A stretch of 41,144 nucleotides of DNA from DATBED01 sp036276195 (GCA_036276195.1 DATBED010000065.1:1-41144); one strand, 5' to 3'; positions 15,255 through 24,265 are shown, counted from the first letter of the stretch. Notes: a model not told the origin generated them from the letters alone. Numbers and translations: made by a program.

Positions 15255-16340
15255 CTAGGCTGTCAGGCTGTAATCGAGGTAGGCATTAATAAGGGGATCC
15301 AGCTGGCCGTCGAGAACGGCGTCGGGGTCGGAGGTTTCGTACTTTGTGCGTAGGTCTTTGACTTGTTTATAAGGGTGAAGCACGTAGCTACGGATCTGGT
15401 TGCCCCACTCGGCCGACTGGTTCGGCCCCTTAAGTTCATTAATTTTCTCGGCATGCTGCTCCAACTGCAGCTGGGCCAGGCGCGAGCGCAAAATCGTCAT
15501 GGCCATCTCTTTATTTTGCAGCTGTGACCGCTCGTTTTGGATAGCCACGGTGATGCCGGTCGGCAAATGGGTTACCCGCACGGCCGAGTCGGTCGTATTG
15601 ACCGATTGGCCGCCGTGGCCGCCGCTGCGGTAGACGTCGATCTTCAGGTCTTTTTCATCGATTTCCAGCTCGGCCGGCTGGTCAATTTTAGGCATAACCT
15701 CAACCTTGGCGAAACTAGTCTGGCGCAGGTTGTCGGCATTAAACGGACTCAACCGCACCAGACGGTGCACGCCATTCTCCCCCTTCAATTTGCCATAGGC
15801 AAAGGGGCCCTCTACTTCAAGCGTCACGCTTTTTAGGCCGGCTTCGTCGCCGGCAGATTCTTCTACAAGTGTGGCCTTCCATCTGTTATTTTCGAAATAG
15901 CGACTGTACATTCTGAATAACATTTGTGTCCAGTCCTGGGCATCAGTGCCACCGGCGCCGGCATAGAGGCTGACGATGGCATGGTGGTCGTCGTATGGCC
16001 CGCTGAACTTCAAATCAGCCTTATTTGCATCTATCTGCTCTGAAATATCTTGTAGCTTTTCTACCAGCTCCGATTCCAGGCTAGAATCATTTAGTTCTAA
16101 TAAGTCGAGGAGGTCCTTCAGCTCCGTTTGGATTTTTCGCCATGGCTCGATCCGCGATCCAATCCTAGATATTTTTTTCATGACCACTTGGGCATCATTC
16201 GAATCATTCCAAAAGCCGGGCTGCTGGCTTTGGGTTTCAAGTTTAGCAAGCTCCTGCTCCAAGTCGGAAATTTTCAGTTTGGCTAGAGTTGATGCCAGCT
16301 CTGACTGTAATGCTTCGGCCTGCTTTTTTAGGTCTTCCAT
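15255..16340 (-). CDS. prfB: Peptide chain release factor 2
   Basis: A 361-residue class I release factor recognising UGA and UAA. The SPF anticodon motif is present in LVRLSPFNADN and the catalytic GGQ in RSGGHGGQSVNTT. No in-frame UGA or CUUUGA frameshift site occurs near codon 25, so the autoregulatory frameshift of many prfB genes is absent. ATG 16340 (MEDLKKQ...) is favoured over GTG 16370, since TATACT (16347-16352) ends 6 bp before it. The promoter lies in the 17-bp gap and the end of the M16 gene. Its presence supports use of UGA as a stop. Confidence 0.96.
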   Translation of the reverse strand: MEDLKKQAEALQSELASTLAKLKISDLEQELAKLETQSQQPGFWNDSNDAQVVMKKISRIGSRIEPWRKIQTELKDLLDLLELNDSSLESELVEKLQDISEQIDANKADLKFSGPYDDHHAIVSLYAGAGGTDAQDWTQMLFRMYSRYFENNRWKATLVEESAGDEAGLKSVTLEVEGPFAYGKLKGENGVHRLVRLSPFNADNLRQTSFAKVEVMPKIDQPAELEIDEKDLKIDVYRSGGHGGQSVNTTDSAVRVTHLPTGITVAIQNERSQLQNKEMAMTILRSRLAQLQLEQHAEKINELKGPNQSAEWGNQIRSYVLHPYKQVKDLRTKYETSDPDAVLDGQLDPLINAYLDYSLTA

Positions 16341-16346
16341 TTTAAA

Positions 16347-16352
16347 AGTATA
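16347..16352 (-). promoter_or_regulatory. -10 element, leaderless promoter of prfB
   Basis: TATACT, 6 bp before ATG 16340. It rules against the GTG at 16370, which would place the promoter inside the coding region. Confidence 0.6.
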
Positions 16353-16357
16353 GCAGT

Positions 16358-17647
16358 CTAGCGGTACCACAGCGGTGCTAGGACGTACTGCAAGTCGGAA
16401 GCGAAAGCCGGGCCGCAGTTACCAAGCACGCCCACTCCCCATAATTTTTCAGCGAACATGGTATTGGCCACGGCCACCATGAGCTCTTTATCGACGGCTT
16501 TGATGCGTTCGGGCACGCGGTAATAATCGTCGATAACTCCATCGAAGAAGTAGCGGCCGGCGTAGCCGGATGAAGTGCCGCCGACGGTTTGGGCACTACG
16601 CTGAAAGCGGCCTAAGGCGTACTGTTTAGTAGCTTCAATTTCGTCATCAGCGATTTCACCGTCCATCACCTTTGCCAGTTCGCTGACGACTATATGCATC
16701 AGAGCTCTAGCGTTCTTATCTGATACCTGGGCGCCGAACCACCAGTTGCTGGAGTTTTTGGTTTGGGATAGACCGGAGTTCATTCCATAAACCAGACCGC
16801 GCTCCCGGGCCGTGCCTAGAATCTTGGAGTACAAGGTTTCGGTCAACATGGTATTGATAAGGTTTAGGGCGTCAACTTCGTCGTCGTTCAGGCGTTGATT
16901 GGTAAAGGTGTCGATATAAAAGTAAAGATTTTCGACCGTGTCGTTTTGGACGTAAACCGGCGCCTCAAGATTATGCGGACGTTCGGTAGGCAAAGCAAAA
17001 CGTTTGCCTTTTTTAGGCAGCTCAACGTTCTCGAGCAATGTTATAACAGATTCGCGCCTGGCAGAGGTTAAGTTGCCGGCAATCACAAAACGCATATTCG
17101 GCGCGAAATGGGTTCGCTGGTAATGGTCGCGTACATCGCTGACAGTGACATTGCTCATAATTTCCAGCCGCTCGGCATCGGTTTTGGCGATCAGCCCAAA
17201 ATTGGAGCGCATTTCCAGACTGAGCCGCCGGAAATGGTTGTTGCTGCGAGCCGCCATTTCCTCTTGGACGTTGCCAAACTCGGCCGTGAATTCTTCCTCT
17301 AGAAAGAGCGGCTTGGTGATGGCCACCAGCAATAACCCTAGCACGCGATCCCACTCGAAATCGGCACATTCGGCCTCGTAGGTAATGTCGTACACTCCGG
17401 TGGTAGCATTAGAATAAGCGCCATTCTTCTCAAGCTCGGCCTGAAAATCGCGGGCTTTGGGTATAAGTTCGTTGGCGCCGAGCAGCACGTGCTCCATCAG
17501 GTGCGGCACCTCCCATTTGTCTGACTCGACCAAGTATTCGCCGGCCCGAAAATTAATGTCAAAGCTCATAACCGAGGCGTTCGGCACATGAATCAAAAGG
17601 CCGCGGGAGCCGTTCTTTAACTTGATTTCTTGCGCAGTGTGACGCAA
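16358..17647 (-). CDS. M16-family zinc peptidase (insulinase/processing-peptidase-like)
   Basis: A 429-residue single-unit M16 peptidase with the inverted zinc motif HLMEH (H49, E52, H53) and the downstream acidic helix NVQEEMAARSNNHFRR supplying the third ligand. A second M16 domain follows (residues about 185-420, with RERGLVYGMNSG). Such enzymes degrade peptides in a closed chamber. The start is TTG 17647, 2 nt after the secA stop; the GGAGG in the last secA codons can act as a distant Shine-Dalgarno, so the two genes are coupled. Confidence 0.9.
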   Translation of the reverse strand: MRHTAQEIKLKNGSRGLLIHVPNASVMSFDINFRAGEYLVESDKWEVPHLMEHVLLGANELIPKARDFQAELEKNGAYSNATTGVYDITYEAECADFEWDRVLGLLLVAITKPLFLEEEFTAEFGNVQEEMAARSNNHFRRLSLEMRSNFGLIAKTDAERLEIMSNVTVSDVRDHYQRTHFAPNMRFVIAGNLTSARRESVITLLENVELPKKGKRFALPTERPHNLEAPVYVQNDTVENLYFYIDTFTNQRLNDDEVDALNLINTMLTETLYSKILGTARERGLVYGMNSGLSQTKNSSNWWFGAQVSDKNARALMHIVVSELAKVMDGEIADDEIEATKQYALGRFQRSAQTVGGTSSGYAGRYFFDGVIDDYYRVPERIKAVDKELMVAVANTMFAEKLWGVGVLGNCGPAFASDLQYVLAPLWYR

Positions 17648-17649
17648 GG

Positions 17650-20268
17650 TTACTTTTTCCTCCGTTTGGCGGCTGTTTTGCGTTTGCGTTCGTTCTTACG
17701 GGTTTTTTTGCGGTTTTCGTTAAGCTTTTTGTTGGCTTCACGCTCGGTTTGACTAGAGAAGTTCTTTTCGTTGAACTCGGATTCCCCCTGAACAATGGCG
17801 TTGGCGTTATCGACAGAGCCGCGGGCCGCCAGGGTTAGGTCGGTCTCGGTAGCTCGGTCTAGTTCTTCTTGGCTGATGGGCTGGGCGTGGAAGAGGTGCA
17901 TCAACACATCGTGCCGTAGGCTATTTTGCATGTCGTCGAACAGCAGCTGGCCGCGGCGGCGATATTCAACCAGCGGGTCTTGCTGGCCAACGCTCATCCA
18001 GTGGATACCTTCACGCAAATGGTCCATATTCTCGAGGTGTTGCATCCACAAATTGTCGAGCACTTGCAGGTAAATATCGCGCTCAACCTTGCGCATGATC
18101 TCGGGCGTGAAAGCCACTGCCCGGCCTTGGTAAAGCTCCAGTGCTTCAGTCTGCAATATCTTTTCGAACTTGTCGGCTTCAGTACCGAACAGCCGGTCGA
18201 GCGTGGCTTCGTCGAATGGAAAAAGCTCACGCAGTATGTCTTCAAATTTATCGGTTGTTACTAGCGGCGAGGTCGCCAAACTATGCGCCTCATCGTTAAT
18301 CATGATTTTGACGCGTTTGGATATGTCTTGGGAGCGCAGAATTTCGCGGCGCATGGCGTAAATTGCCCGGCGATGGCGATTCATTACATCGTCGTATTGC
18401 ACGACGGTTTTACGCTGGTCAAAATGGAAACCCTCCACCTTTTTCTGGGCTCCTTCGAGGGAGCGGCTGATTAGGCGGTTTTCGATGGGTACTTCGTCGT
18501 CGACATTGAGCCGGCCCATGACATTAGCAATGCGGTCGCCGCCGAAAATACGCATTAAGTCGTCTTCGGTGCTGACAAAGAACTGGGTTACGCCAGGGTC
18601 GCCTTGGCGGCCGGAGCGGCCGCGCAGCTGGTTGTCGATACGGCGCGATTCATGACGTTCGCTGCCCAGCACAAACAGGCCGCCCAGCTCTTTGATGCCT
18701 TCATCTAACACGATGTCGGTACCACGGCCGGCAATGTTAGTAGCCAGCGTTACGGCGCCCTTTTCGCCAGCTTTGGCCACAATTTTAGCCTCGCGCTCGT
18801 TATTCTTAGCGTTCAATACTTGATGAGGAACGCCGGATTTGGTCAGCAGCTGGCCCAGTGCCTCGTTCTTCTCAATTGAAACCGTGCCGATCAGCACCGG
18901 CTGCCCTTTGGTGTGCAGCGCCTGCACCTCTTGGACGATGGCTTTAAACTTGGCCTTTTCGGTGCGGTAAATGCGGTCGGAGCGGTCGATACGGGCCAGC
19001 ACCCGGTTGGAGGGCACCTCAACCACATCGAGCTTGTAAATCTGGTGGAACTCCTCGGCTTCGGTCAGGGCCGTGCCGGTCATGCCGGCCAGTTTTTCAT
19101 ACAGGCGAAAATAGTTCTGGAAAGATATTGTGGCCAGGGTCATCGACTCTTGCTGGACCTCAACCCCCTCTTTGGCCTCGATGGCTTGGTGCAGGCCCTC
19201 GTTATAACGCCGGCCCGGCAATAGGCGGCCGGTAAATTCGTCGACAATCACCACTTCGCCTTCTTTGGTTACCACATAATCTTTGTCGCGGGTGAACAGC
19301 GCCTGGGCCCGCATGGCCTGCTGCAAGTGGTAAATAGTGCGGATATTTTCGGAACCGTAAAGGTTATCGATGCCCAGTATTTTTTCGATCTTATTTACCC
19401 CGGCATCGGTTAAAATGACGGTTTTGCGCTTCTCGTCTGTCTCGAAGTGCTTGTCTTTGCTGAGCTGGCGCACCACCTTGGCGAACTGGGCGTATGCCGT
19501 GCCGCTGGTGACACTGGGAGCGCTAATAATCAGCGGCGTGCGGGCCTCGTCGATCAAAATGGAGTCGACCTCGTCGACAATGGCATAGTGCAAGTCGCGC
19601 TGGCGCAGCTGGTCTTCTTCGCGCACCATGTTATCGCGCAAGTAGTCAAAGCCGAACTCATTGTTCGTGCCATAAGTTACGTCAGCCGCGTAAGCTTCTT
19701 GCCTGGTGGCTGGCCGCAGGTGGCGGAAGCGCTCGTCTTCGTGCTCGGTGTTAGTAAAGCTAGGGTCATAAATGTAGCTATGACCGGCCGGTTCGCCGCC
19801 AATAATCACCCCCGTGCTCAAGCCCAGAAAATTATAGACCTGGCCCATCCAGCCGGCATCGCGCTGTGCCAAGTAATCGTTGACCGTGACTACATGCACG
19901 CCCTTTTCGGTCAGGGCGTTCAGGTAAACCGGCAGCGTGGCCACTAGCGTTTTGCCCTCGCCGGTTTTCATTTCCGACACATTGCCCTCATGCAGCACCA
20001 TGCCGCCGATCAGCTGTACGTCAAAGTGCCGCTGCCCTAGCGCCCGGGTAGCCGCCTCTCGGGCCACGGCAAAGGCATCGGACAAAATATTATCTAGCGT
20101 CTCTTTCTTGAGCCGCTTTTTCAACACATCGGTTTGCTCGCGCAGCTGCTTGTCGGTCATTTTGGTGTACTTGTCGGCCTGGGCATTGACCAGCTTAGTG
20201 CGCTTGCGCAGCCGCTTGACCGTCTTGGCCTGCGGATCCCCTAAAATTTTTTTAAAAACAATATTCAT
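17650..20268 (-). CDS. secA: Preprotein translocase ATPase SecA
   Basis: An 872-residue motor that drives proteins through SecYEG. Walker A is MKTGEGKT (100-107), the DEAD-box is VDEVDSILIDEARTP, and helicase motifs TNIAGRGTDI and RQGDPG...GRSGRQG follow, with the preprotein-crosslinking and scaffold regions after. The C-terminal Cys/His zinc-binding tail is absent; instead the protein ends in a Lys/Arg-rich stretch (KKTRKNERKRKTAAKRRKK). A GGGAGG lies 13 nt before the ATG, rather far, and TATAAT at 20320-20325 implies a leader of about 45 nt. Confidence 0.98.
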   Translation of the reverse strand: MNIVFKKILGDPQAKTVKRLRKRTKLVNAQADKYTKMTDKQLREQTDVLKKRLKKETLDNILSDAFAVAREAATRALGQRHFDVQLIGGMVLHEGNVSEMKTGEGKTLVATLPVYLNALTEKGVHVVTVNDYLAQRDAGWMGQVYNFLGLSTGVIIGGEPAGHSYIYDPSFTNTEHEDERFRHLRPATRQEAYAADVTYGTNNEFGFDYLRDNMVREEDQLRQRDLHYAIVDEVDSILIDEARTPLIISAPSVTSGTAYAQFAKVVRQLSKDKHFETDEKRKTVILTDAGVNKIEKILGIDNLYGSENIRTIYHLQQAMRAQALFTRDKDYVVTKEGEVVIVDEFTGRLLPGRRYNEGLHQAIEAKEGVEVQQESMTLATISFQNYFRLYEKLAGMTGTALTEAEEFHQIYKLDVVEVPSNRVLARIDRSDRIYRTEKAKFKAIVQEVQALHTKGQPVLIGTVSIEKNEALGQLLTKSGVPHQVLNAKNNEREAKIVAKAGEKGAVTLATNIAGRGTDIVLDEGIKELGGLFVLGSERHESRRIDNQLRGRSGRQGDPGVTQFFVSTEDDLMRIFGGDRIANVMGRLNVDDEVPIENRLISRSLEGAQKKVEGFHFDQRKTVVQYDDVMNRHRRAIYAMRREILRSQDISKRVKIMINDEAHSLATSPLVTTDKFEDILRELFPFDEATLDRLFGTEADKFEKILQTEALELYQGRAVAFTPEIMRKVERDIYLQVLDNLWMQHLENMDHLREGIHWMSVGQQDPLVEYRRRGQLLFDDMQNSLRHDVLMHLFHAQPISQEELDRATETDLTLAARGSVDNANAIVQGESEFNEKNFSSQTEREANKKLNENRKKTRKNERKRKTAAKRRKK

Positions 20269-20319
20269 CAGTCGTTAAATGCCTCCCGGTTACTGAAACA
20301 GAGTCGATTTCGTGGCTAT

Positions 20320-20325
20320 ATTATA
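20320..20325 (-). promoter_or_regulatory. -10 element of secA
   Basis: Perfect TATAAT about 51 bp upstream of the secA ATG, predicting a leader of about 45 nt that contains GGGAGG. This is one of the leadered transcripts in the window. Confidence 0.5.
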
Positions 20326-20374
20326 GCGAGTTTCCCCGCTAAAAGCGACGTTTAAAATTATAAAGTTAGACTTT

Positions 20375-20740
20375 CTAGGCCTCGCGGCGGCGGAAACGGG
20401 CAAAGAGATGGCGCTGCAACTTGCCGCTGCCGTGCAATTCCTTATATTTTTGCAACTGCTGCTTAAGCTTGGCTTCGGTGATGTCGACGGCGGCGTACAT
20501 ATTCAAACCGTCTTCTTTTACAACTATGGTTTCGTGCGGCAAATGAATTGTTACTTCGCAGCGGCTGTGGTTGTTATTTTTGAGCTTAGCTTCTTCTTTG
20601 AGGTGGACATCGGCGTGGGCACTGGGACGGGCATGGCGCGAAATATAACGGTCGAGGTTGCCGATCTTCTTGGTGACATAGGCGCGGAGTTTGGTATCGA
20701 CATTGGCGTGTACGCCGTGGATCTCGAACTTTTGGAACAT
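20375..20740 (-). CDS. hpf: Ribosome hibernation-promoting factor, short form
   Basis: A 121-residue protein of the HPF/YfiA family, which binds the 30S subunit at the mRNA/tRNA channel in resting cells. It has the beta-alpha fold pattern KFEIHGVHANVDTKLRAYV...KIGNLDRY and the basic EAKLKQQLQKYKE helix. It lacks the C-terminal dimerisation domain of long HPF and ends in an Arg-rich tail (RHLFARFRRREA). A strong AAGGAGG lies 4 nt before the ATG and a TATAAT at 20781-20786, giving a leader of about 34 nt. It sits directly upstream of secA. Confidence 0.93.
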   Translation of the reverse strand: MFQKFEIHGVHANVDTKLRAYVTKKIGNLDRYISRHARPSAHADVHLKEEAKLKNNNHSRCEVTIHLPHETIVVKEDGLNMYAAVDITEAKLKQQLQKYKELHGSGKLQRHLFARFRRREA

Positions 20741-20780
20741 CTTTCCTCCTTCGCTTAAAGCTAATCAAGGGTGCTATCGT

Positions 20781-20786
20781 ATTATA
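20781..20786 (-). promoter_or_regulatory. -10 element of hpf
   Basis: TATAAT about 41 bp before the hpf ATG; the leader carries the strongest Shine-Dalgarno in the window (AAGGAGG). Confidence 0.55.
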
Positions 20787-20798
20787 CGCTCTTGAACC

Positions 20799-22097
20799 TT
20801 AGATTTCTGTGTGGGCGCCCATAAAAGGCTGGAGGACATCTGGGATTTTGATGTTGCCGTCCGCGGTTTGGTAGTTTTCGAGGATGGCGATCATGATGCG
20901 GCCCAGCGCGAAAGCCGTCGCATCGTTAGTATGGACCAGCTGCGTCTGGCCGTCGTGGCGCTTCAGCCGAATCTTCAAGTCGCGTGCCTGGTAATCCGTC
21001 ATGTAATCAGCGGTGTGGGTTTCGCGGTACTGGCCCTGCCCCGGCAGCCAAACCTCGAGGTCAACGCCGCGGGCGTTCGGCTTGCCAATGTCAAAAGTGC
21101 TCTTCTGCAGCATCTGATAAGGCAGACCTAGCTGCTGCACCAGGTATTCCTGAATGGCGATTAGTAGCAAGTGTTCTTGCAGGCCGGTTTCGGGGGTGCT
21201 GAAAACTTCCATCTCTAGCTTATCGAATTGATGCATGCGGAAAATGCCCTCGGTGTCTTTGCCGTAAGTGCCGGCCTCGCGGCGGAAGCTGGTGCTGTAG
21301 CCTAGGTAGCGGATGGGCAACATATCTTCCGGCAGAATTTCGTTCCAGTACATGGTGCAAAGCGTGTGCTCGGCGCTGGCGTTGAGCCAGAGGTCATCTT
21401 GGGCCAGTTGGTAAGTCACTTCCTCGGCATTCAAGCGGGCGCTGGCCGCGTAAGGTTCGGTGCGCAGAACGGCCGGCGGCAGGACTGGCGTGAACGGCTT
21501 AGGTGACAGCTCCAAACCATTTTCTTCAATCAGTTTTTGGATGATTTTTTCATCACCGAGTGTCTGCATAACCCACTGAATAATGGCAAATTGCAAACGG
21601 ACCAAGTCTCCTTTTAGATAAGCAAAGCGGCTGCCGGCAATTTTGGCGGCTCGCTCTTTGTCGATCCAATCTTTTGGTTCGGCCAGCTCATGATGTTGTT
21701 TAGGTTCAAAATCAAAGTTGGGTCTCTGGCCGACGGTTTTGGCAAGCACATTGTCTTCTTCGCTGGAACCGACCGGTACGTCATCCAGCGGCATGTTCGG
21801 CACGGCTTTAAGCAAAGTCTCGAACTCTTGTTCAATGGCCGCCAGCTTGTGCTCCAGATCGCCCAACTGATCTCGTAATTCCCTTCCTTTAGCAATCTGT
21901 TCTTCACTTGGTTTTTGGCCTTTGGTCTGTTCGGTCAATTCATTGCGCTGGCGCCGCAAATCTTCAACCTGCTGTAATAGCTCTCGCCGTTCGCTATCGA
22001 AACCCAGCAACTGCTGCACATCAATCTCGTAGCCCTTCTGCCTGGACTTGTCGGCCACCAACTCCGGGTTATCCCTAATAAACTGAATATCTAACAT
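20799..22097 (-). CDS. serS: Seryl-tRNA synthetase
   Basis: A 432-residue class II synthetase charging tRNA-Ser. The N-terminal long coiled-coil arm (residues about 25-105) binds the tRNA variable arm. The catalytic domain has motif 2 TSFRREAGTYGKDTEGIFRMHQF and motif 3 AFALGRIMIAILENYQ, ending PDVLQPFMGAHTEI. ATG 22097 lies 6 bp after TATAAT (22104-22109), so the mRNA is probably leaderless and there is no room for a leader-based control element. A REP-like palindrome sits about 30 bp upstream of this promoter. Confidence 0.97.
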   Translation of the reverse strand: MLDIQFIRDNPELVADKSRQKGYEIDVQQLLGFDSERRELLQQVEDLRRQRNELTEQTKGQKPSEEQIAKGRELRDQLGDLEHKLAAIEQEFETLLKAVPNMPLDDVPVGSSEEDNVLAKTVGQRPNFDFEPKQHHELAEPKDWIDKERAAKIAGSRFAYLKGDLVRLQFAIIQWVMQTLGDEKIIQKLIEENGLELSPKPFTPVLPPAVLRTEPYAASARLNAEEVTYQLAQDDLWLNASAEHTLCTMYWNEILPEDMLPIRYLGYSTSFRREAGTYGKDTEGIFRMHQFDKLEMEVFSTPETGLQEHLLLIAIQEYLVQQLGLPYQMLQKSTFDIGKPNARGVDLEVWLPGQGQYRETHTADYMTDYQARDLKIRLKRHDGQTQLVHTNDATAFALGRIMIAILENYQTADGNIKIPDVLQPFMGAHTEI

Positions 22098-22103
22098 GCC
22101 TAC

Positions 22104-22109
22104 ATTATA
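22104..22109 (-). promoter_or_regulatory. -10 element, leaderless promoter of serS
   Basis: Perfect TATAAT, 6 bp before the serS ATG. Confidence 0.65.
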
Positions 22110-22134
22110 GCGTGATTTATCTGCTCATTTTAAC

Positions 22135-22172
22135 GGCGACGTATAAAGTATGGCATTTGCCATACTTTATAC
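22135..22172. repeat. REP-like palindrome, copy 2 (variant)
   Basis: Arms GTATAAAGTATGGCA (22141-22155) and TGCCATACTTTATAC (22158-22172) around TT, preceded by GGCGAC as in the other copies. The centre (GGCATTTGCC) and the right flank differ from copies 1 and 3. It lies between the end of the 210-aa gene and the serS promoter. Confidence 0.85.
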
Positions 22173-22184
22173 CGCTAGCCTAAG

Positions 22185-22817
22185 CTAGGCTGTAGCTTCG
22201 CTAAGCGGTGGCAGTAACTTGACCCTGCCTGTGTTATAAGCTGATTGAACAGCCTGCATCAGTTTTGTAGCTCCGTCGTACATCTCAACTTTTTCTCTAG
22301 CTCCAAGCAGACGCGCATCATTTCTGATACCTTGGTGATTCGTGAAAACGCTTAGGGAGGGAGTCATGGTAGGAGTGGCAAACTGACCAGAATCATCATG
22401 CTCTAAAGAATTACTAAGAGTAAGCCTGACGTGCAAATCATGTTTTTCAGGCCGAGAGAAACACCAATCAAGAACTTTAGTTGTTTGGCCAGGCGATTCA
22501 GGTTTCTTCTTAAACGTCGAACCAACGATCATTACAGTGTCTTCACCGAGCCGAGAACTTACCCTAGATTTTTCGTCAAAGTTGCGGCCACCTTGCTCTA
22601 ACACTTTCATCCATAACCCATTAAAAGAAAGGGCTTCTTGCATTGTTTTTCTGTTAGCTCTTTGGAGGGATTTTTCCCTGCTAGAAGCGCTAGGATTAGA
22701 GTCATATAAGATCTGTTTAACCAGTTGGAGTGCTCTACTACCCAGCCTACCTTTACGGGGAAGTGATGCGTCAGCTTCCTGAACGAGGTGTAACTTTGAA
22801 CCTTCAGGCAATTTCAT
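22185..22817 (-). CDS. Hypothetical protein (210 aa)
   Basis: No family recognised. The protein is soluble and mixed in charge, with a basic first third (REKSLQRANRKTMQ) and a beta-rich middle (DTVMIVGSTFKKK, HDLHVRLTLSNSL). No signal peptide or membrane helix is present. ATG 22817 is 7 bp after TATAAT (22825-22830), which supports a real leaderless gene. It is AT-richer than serS and the nuclease gene beside it. A small hairpin (AGCCTA/TAGGCT, 22177-22191) overlaps the stop codon. Confidence 0.55.
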   Translation of the reverse strand: MKLPEGSKLHLVQEADASLPRKGRLGSRALQLVKQILYDSNPSASSREKSLQRANRKTMQEALSFNGLWMKVLEQGGRNFDEKSRVSSRLGEDTVMIVGSTFKKKPESPGQTTKVLDWCFSRPEKHDLHVRLTLSNSLEHDDSGQFATPTMTPSLSVFTNHQGIRNDARLLGAREKVEMYDGATKLMQAVQSAYNTGRVKLLPPLSEATA

Positions 22818-22824
22818 TATACGT

Positions 22825-22830
22825 ATTATA
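22825..22830 (-). promoter_or_regulatory. -10 element, leaderless promoter of the 210-aa gene
   Basis: Perfect TATAAT, 7 bp before the ATG at 22817. Confidence 0.6.
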
Positions 22831-22849
22831 TACTAACTAGTTATACGCG

Positions 22850-23629
22850 TCAATGTAGCGTTTCAAGGTGTTTGAGGGTTAGTTCGGTGCGGGCGCGGGC
22901 ATAGCTGCAGAATTCGCAGGGGCCACCCATAGCGGCGGTGCCGACGGGCGGCATATCGTCAGATTCTATACACTGCTTCATTTTGATTAGCGTCGGTTCG
23001 ACCCACGAGTCGCTGCCGGTATATGGAATTAGCTTGGTGCGGAACTCCAAATGGTCGTTAAAGCTGTCGAGGTCGATGCGGGCGTTAGTATAAACGAAGT
23101 AGCCTGTATTGCTGACCGTAAAACCGTTCTGCCGTAGCAGCCACTGATAGACCTCCAGCTGTCGCTTGTAGCTGATTTGCCAGTCGGAATCTATATCGAC
23201 TTCTCTGTTCTTGGAGGTGGCTTTATAGTCGACCACAATCAGTTCGCCGGCGTCGTTGACCCAGATGTCGTCGACGGCACCGAACACGTGCAGGTTGGTC
23301 GGCTCATGCAAGGTCGACACGCCGGTGAAGTTGGCCCGCCACTTGTTCAGATCGTTATGGGCGTAAGGAATGGCCTGGATCTTATTATCGAGCATGATCG
23401 GGTGGGGCGTGCCGGCGGTGCGGTGCCGATCAAACTCCTTTTTGTAGAGTTCATCAATCGTTTTATTTATATTGAACGGCGGGCTGGACGGGCGGCCGAT
23501 TTTTAGGCGAGCATCAAGCCAGAAGCAACGCGCACACTGCGTGAACAGCTCAATCTTGGAGCGCGAAACTTTATAAACCGCCGCCTGCCCCGGCTGGTAC
23601 GGCAGCGACCTTTGCCTAGCATATGCCAT
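22850..23629 (-). CDS. PD-(D/E)XK nuclease, RecB/Cas4-like, with Cys pairs
   Basis: A 259-residue nuclease of the RecB/Cas4 fold. The core reads FGAVDDIWV...LIVVDYKAT (D120/D121, D134, K136) followed by QLEVYQWLL, the motif-IV helix of RecB-type nucleases. Cysteines C32/C35 at the N-terminus and C238/C241 (GPCEFC) at the C-terminus could hold an iron-sulfur cluster or zinc, as in Cas4 and AddB. No cas or helicase gene is nearby, so it is a stand-alone repair or processing nuclease. ATG 23629 is 7 bp after TATAAT (23637-23642). Confidence 0.85.
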   Translation of the reverse strand: MAYARQRSLPYQPGQAAVYKVSRSKIELFTQCARCFWLDARLKIGRPSSPPFNINKTIDELYKKEFDRHRTAGTPHPIMLDNKIQAIPYAHNDLNKWRANFTGVSTLHEPTNLHVFGAVDDIWVNDAGELIVVDYKATSKNREVDIDSDWQISYKRQLEVYQWLLRQNGFTVSNTGYFVYTNARIDLDSFNDHLEFRTKLIPYTGSDSWVEPTLIKMKQCIESDDMPPVGTAAMGGPCEFCSYARARTELTLKHLETLH

Positions 23630-23636
23630 TCCCTAC

Positions 23637-23642
23637 ATTATA
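23637..23642 (-). promoter_or_regulatory. -10 element, leaderless promoter of the Cas4-like nuclease gene
   Basis: Perfect TATAAT, 7 bp before the ATG at 23629; it overlaps the 3' end of the HAD gene upstream. Confidence 0.6.
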
Positions 23643-23644
23643 GC

Positions 23645-24265
23645 CTAGATATTTTCGAGGATACTCATTAACTCGGCTGGCGTGTCGGCTACGGCGGTTG
23701 GCTTGAGGGCGCGCAGCGATTCCGGTCGCGCAAAACCCCAGGTGACGGCCACTACTCGCAGCTTGAGCGATTGGGCGGATTGGACGTCGCGCAGCTCGTC
23801 ACCAATGTAAATGGCGTTCCCTTTTTCGATGTTCTGCTCCTTCAGCAGCTTGCGCAGCGCCGGCGCTTTGCCAAAGACCACTATGCCGCCATAAATTTCC
23901 AAGAAGCTTTCCTGCAATTTATGGTGGCGCAAAAATATACGCATGTTGCGCACTGTGTTACTACTAATAATGAATAGCTCGTGGCCCTCGGCGTGCAGTT
24001 TTTCAATTAGTTCCGGCATGCCCTGGAATGGCTTAAGGTCTTTAAGGTACGGCTCCATCACGCGGCGGCCCTTGTAGTAAAGCAGCGGCAGGCGCCACCA
24101 GCGGTGCCCCAGCCGCCGTGATATGGCCGCCAGCGGCAAGCCATGCAGGCTTTGACGCCGTTCCTCGCTTATATGATCGATCTTAGCTTCGCGAGCAATG
24201 AAATCTATGAAGTAATCGATCGTGTCAGCGATGGTACCGTCGAAGTCGAAAATTATGGCTGCCAC
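23645..24265 (-). CDS. HAD-superfamily phosphatase (phosphoglycolate phosphatase-like)
   Basis: A 206-residue HAD hydrolase: motif I IIFDFDGTIADT, motif II LFIISSNT, motif III Lys in GKAPALRKLL and motif IV YIGDELRDVQSA, with a helical cap between motifs I and II. The substrate is not predictable; phosphoglycolate or a sugar phosphate is usual. The start is set at GTG 24265 (MAAIIFDFDGT) instead of GTG 24280, because TACACT (24272-24277) ends 6 bp before it and the longer reading would run through the promoter. It is divergent from msrA, 43 bp between starts. Confidence 0.88.
   Translation of the reverse strand: MAAIIFDFDGTIADTIDYFIDFIAREAKIDHISEERRQSLHGLPLAAISRRLGHRWWRLPLLYYKGRRVMEPYLKDLKPFQGMPELIEKLHAEGHELFIISSNTVRNMRIFLRHHKLQESFLEIYGGIVVFGKAPALRKLLKEQNIEKGNAIYIGDELRDVQSAQSLKLRVVAVTWGFARPESLRALKPTAVADTPAELMSILENI

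Noticed and set aside
16230..16340. Programmed frameshift in prfB
   Set aside because: The frame is continuous from ATG 16340 and no in-frame TGA or CTTTGA slippery site occurs near the usual position.
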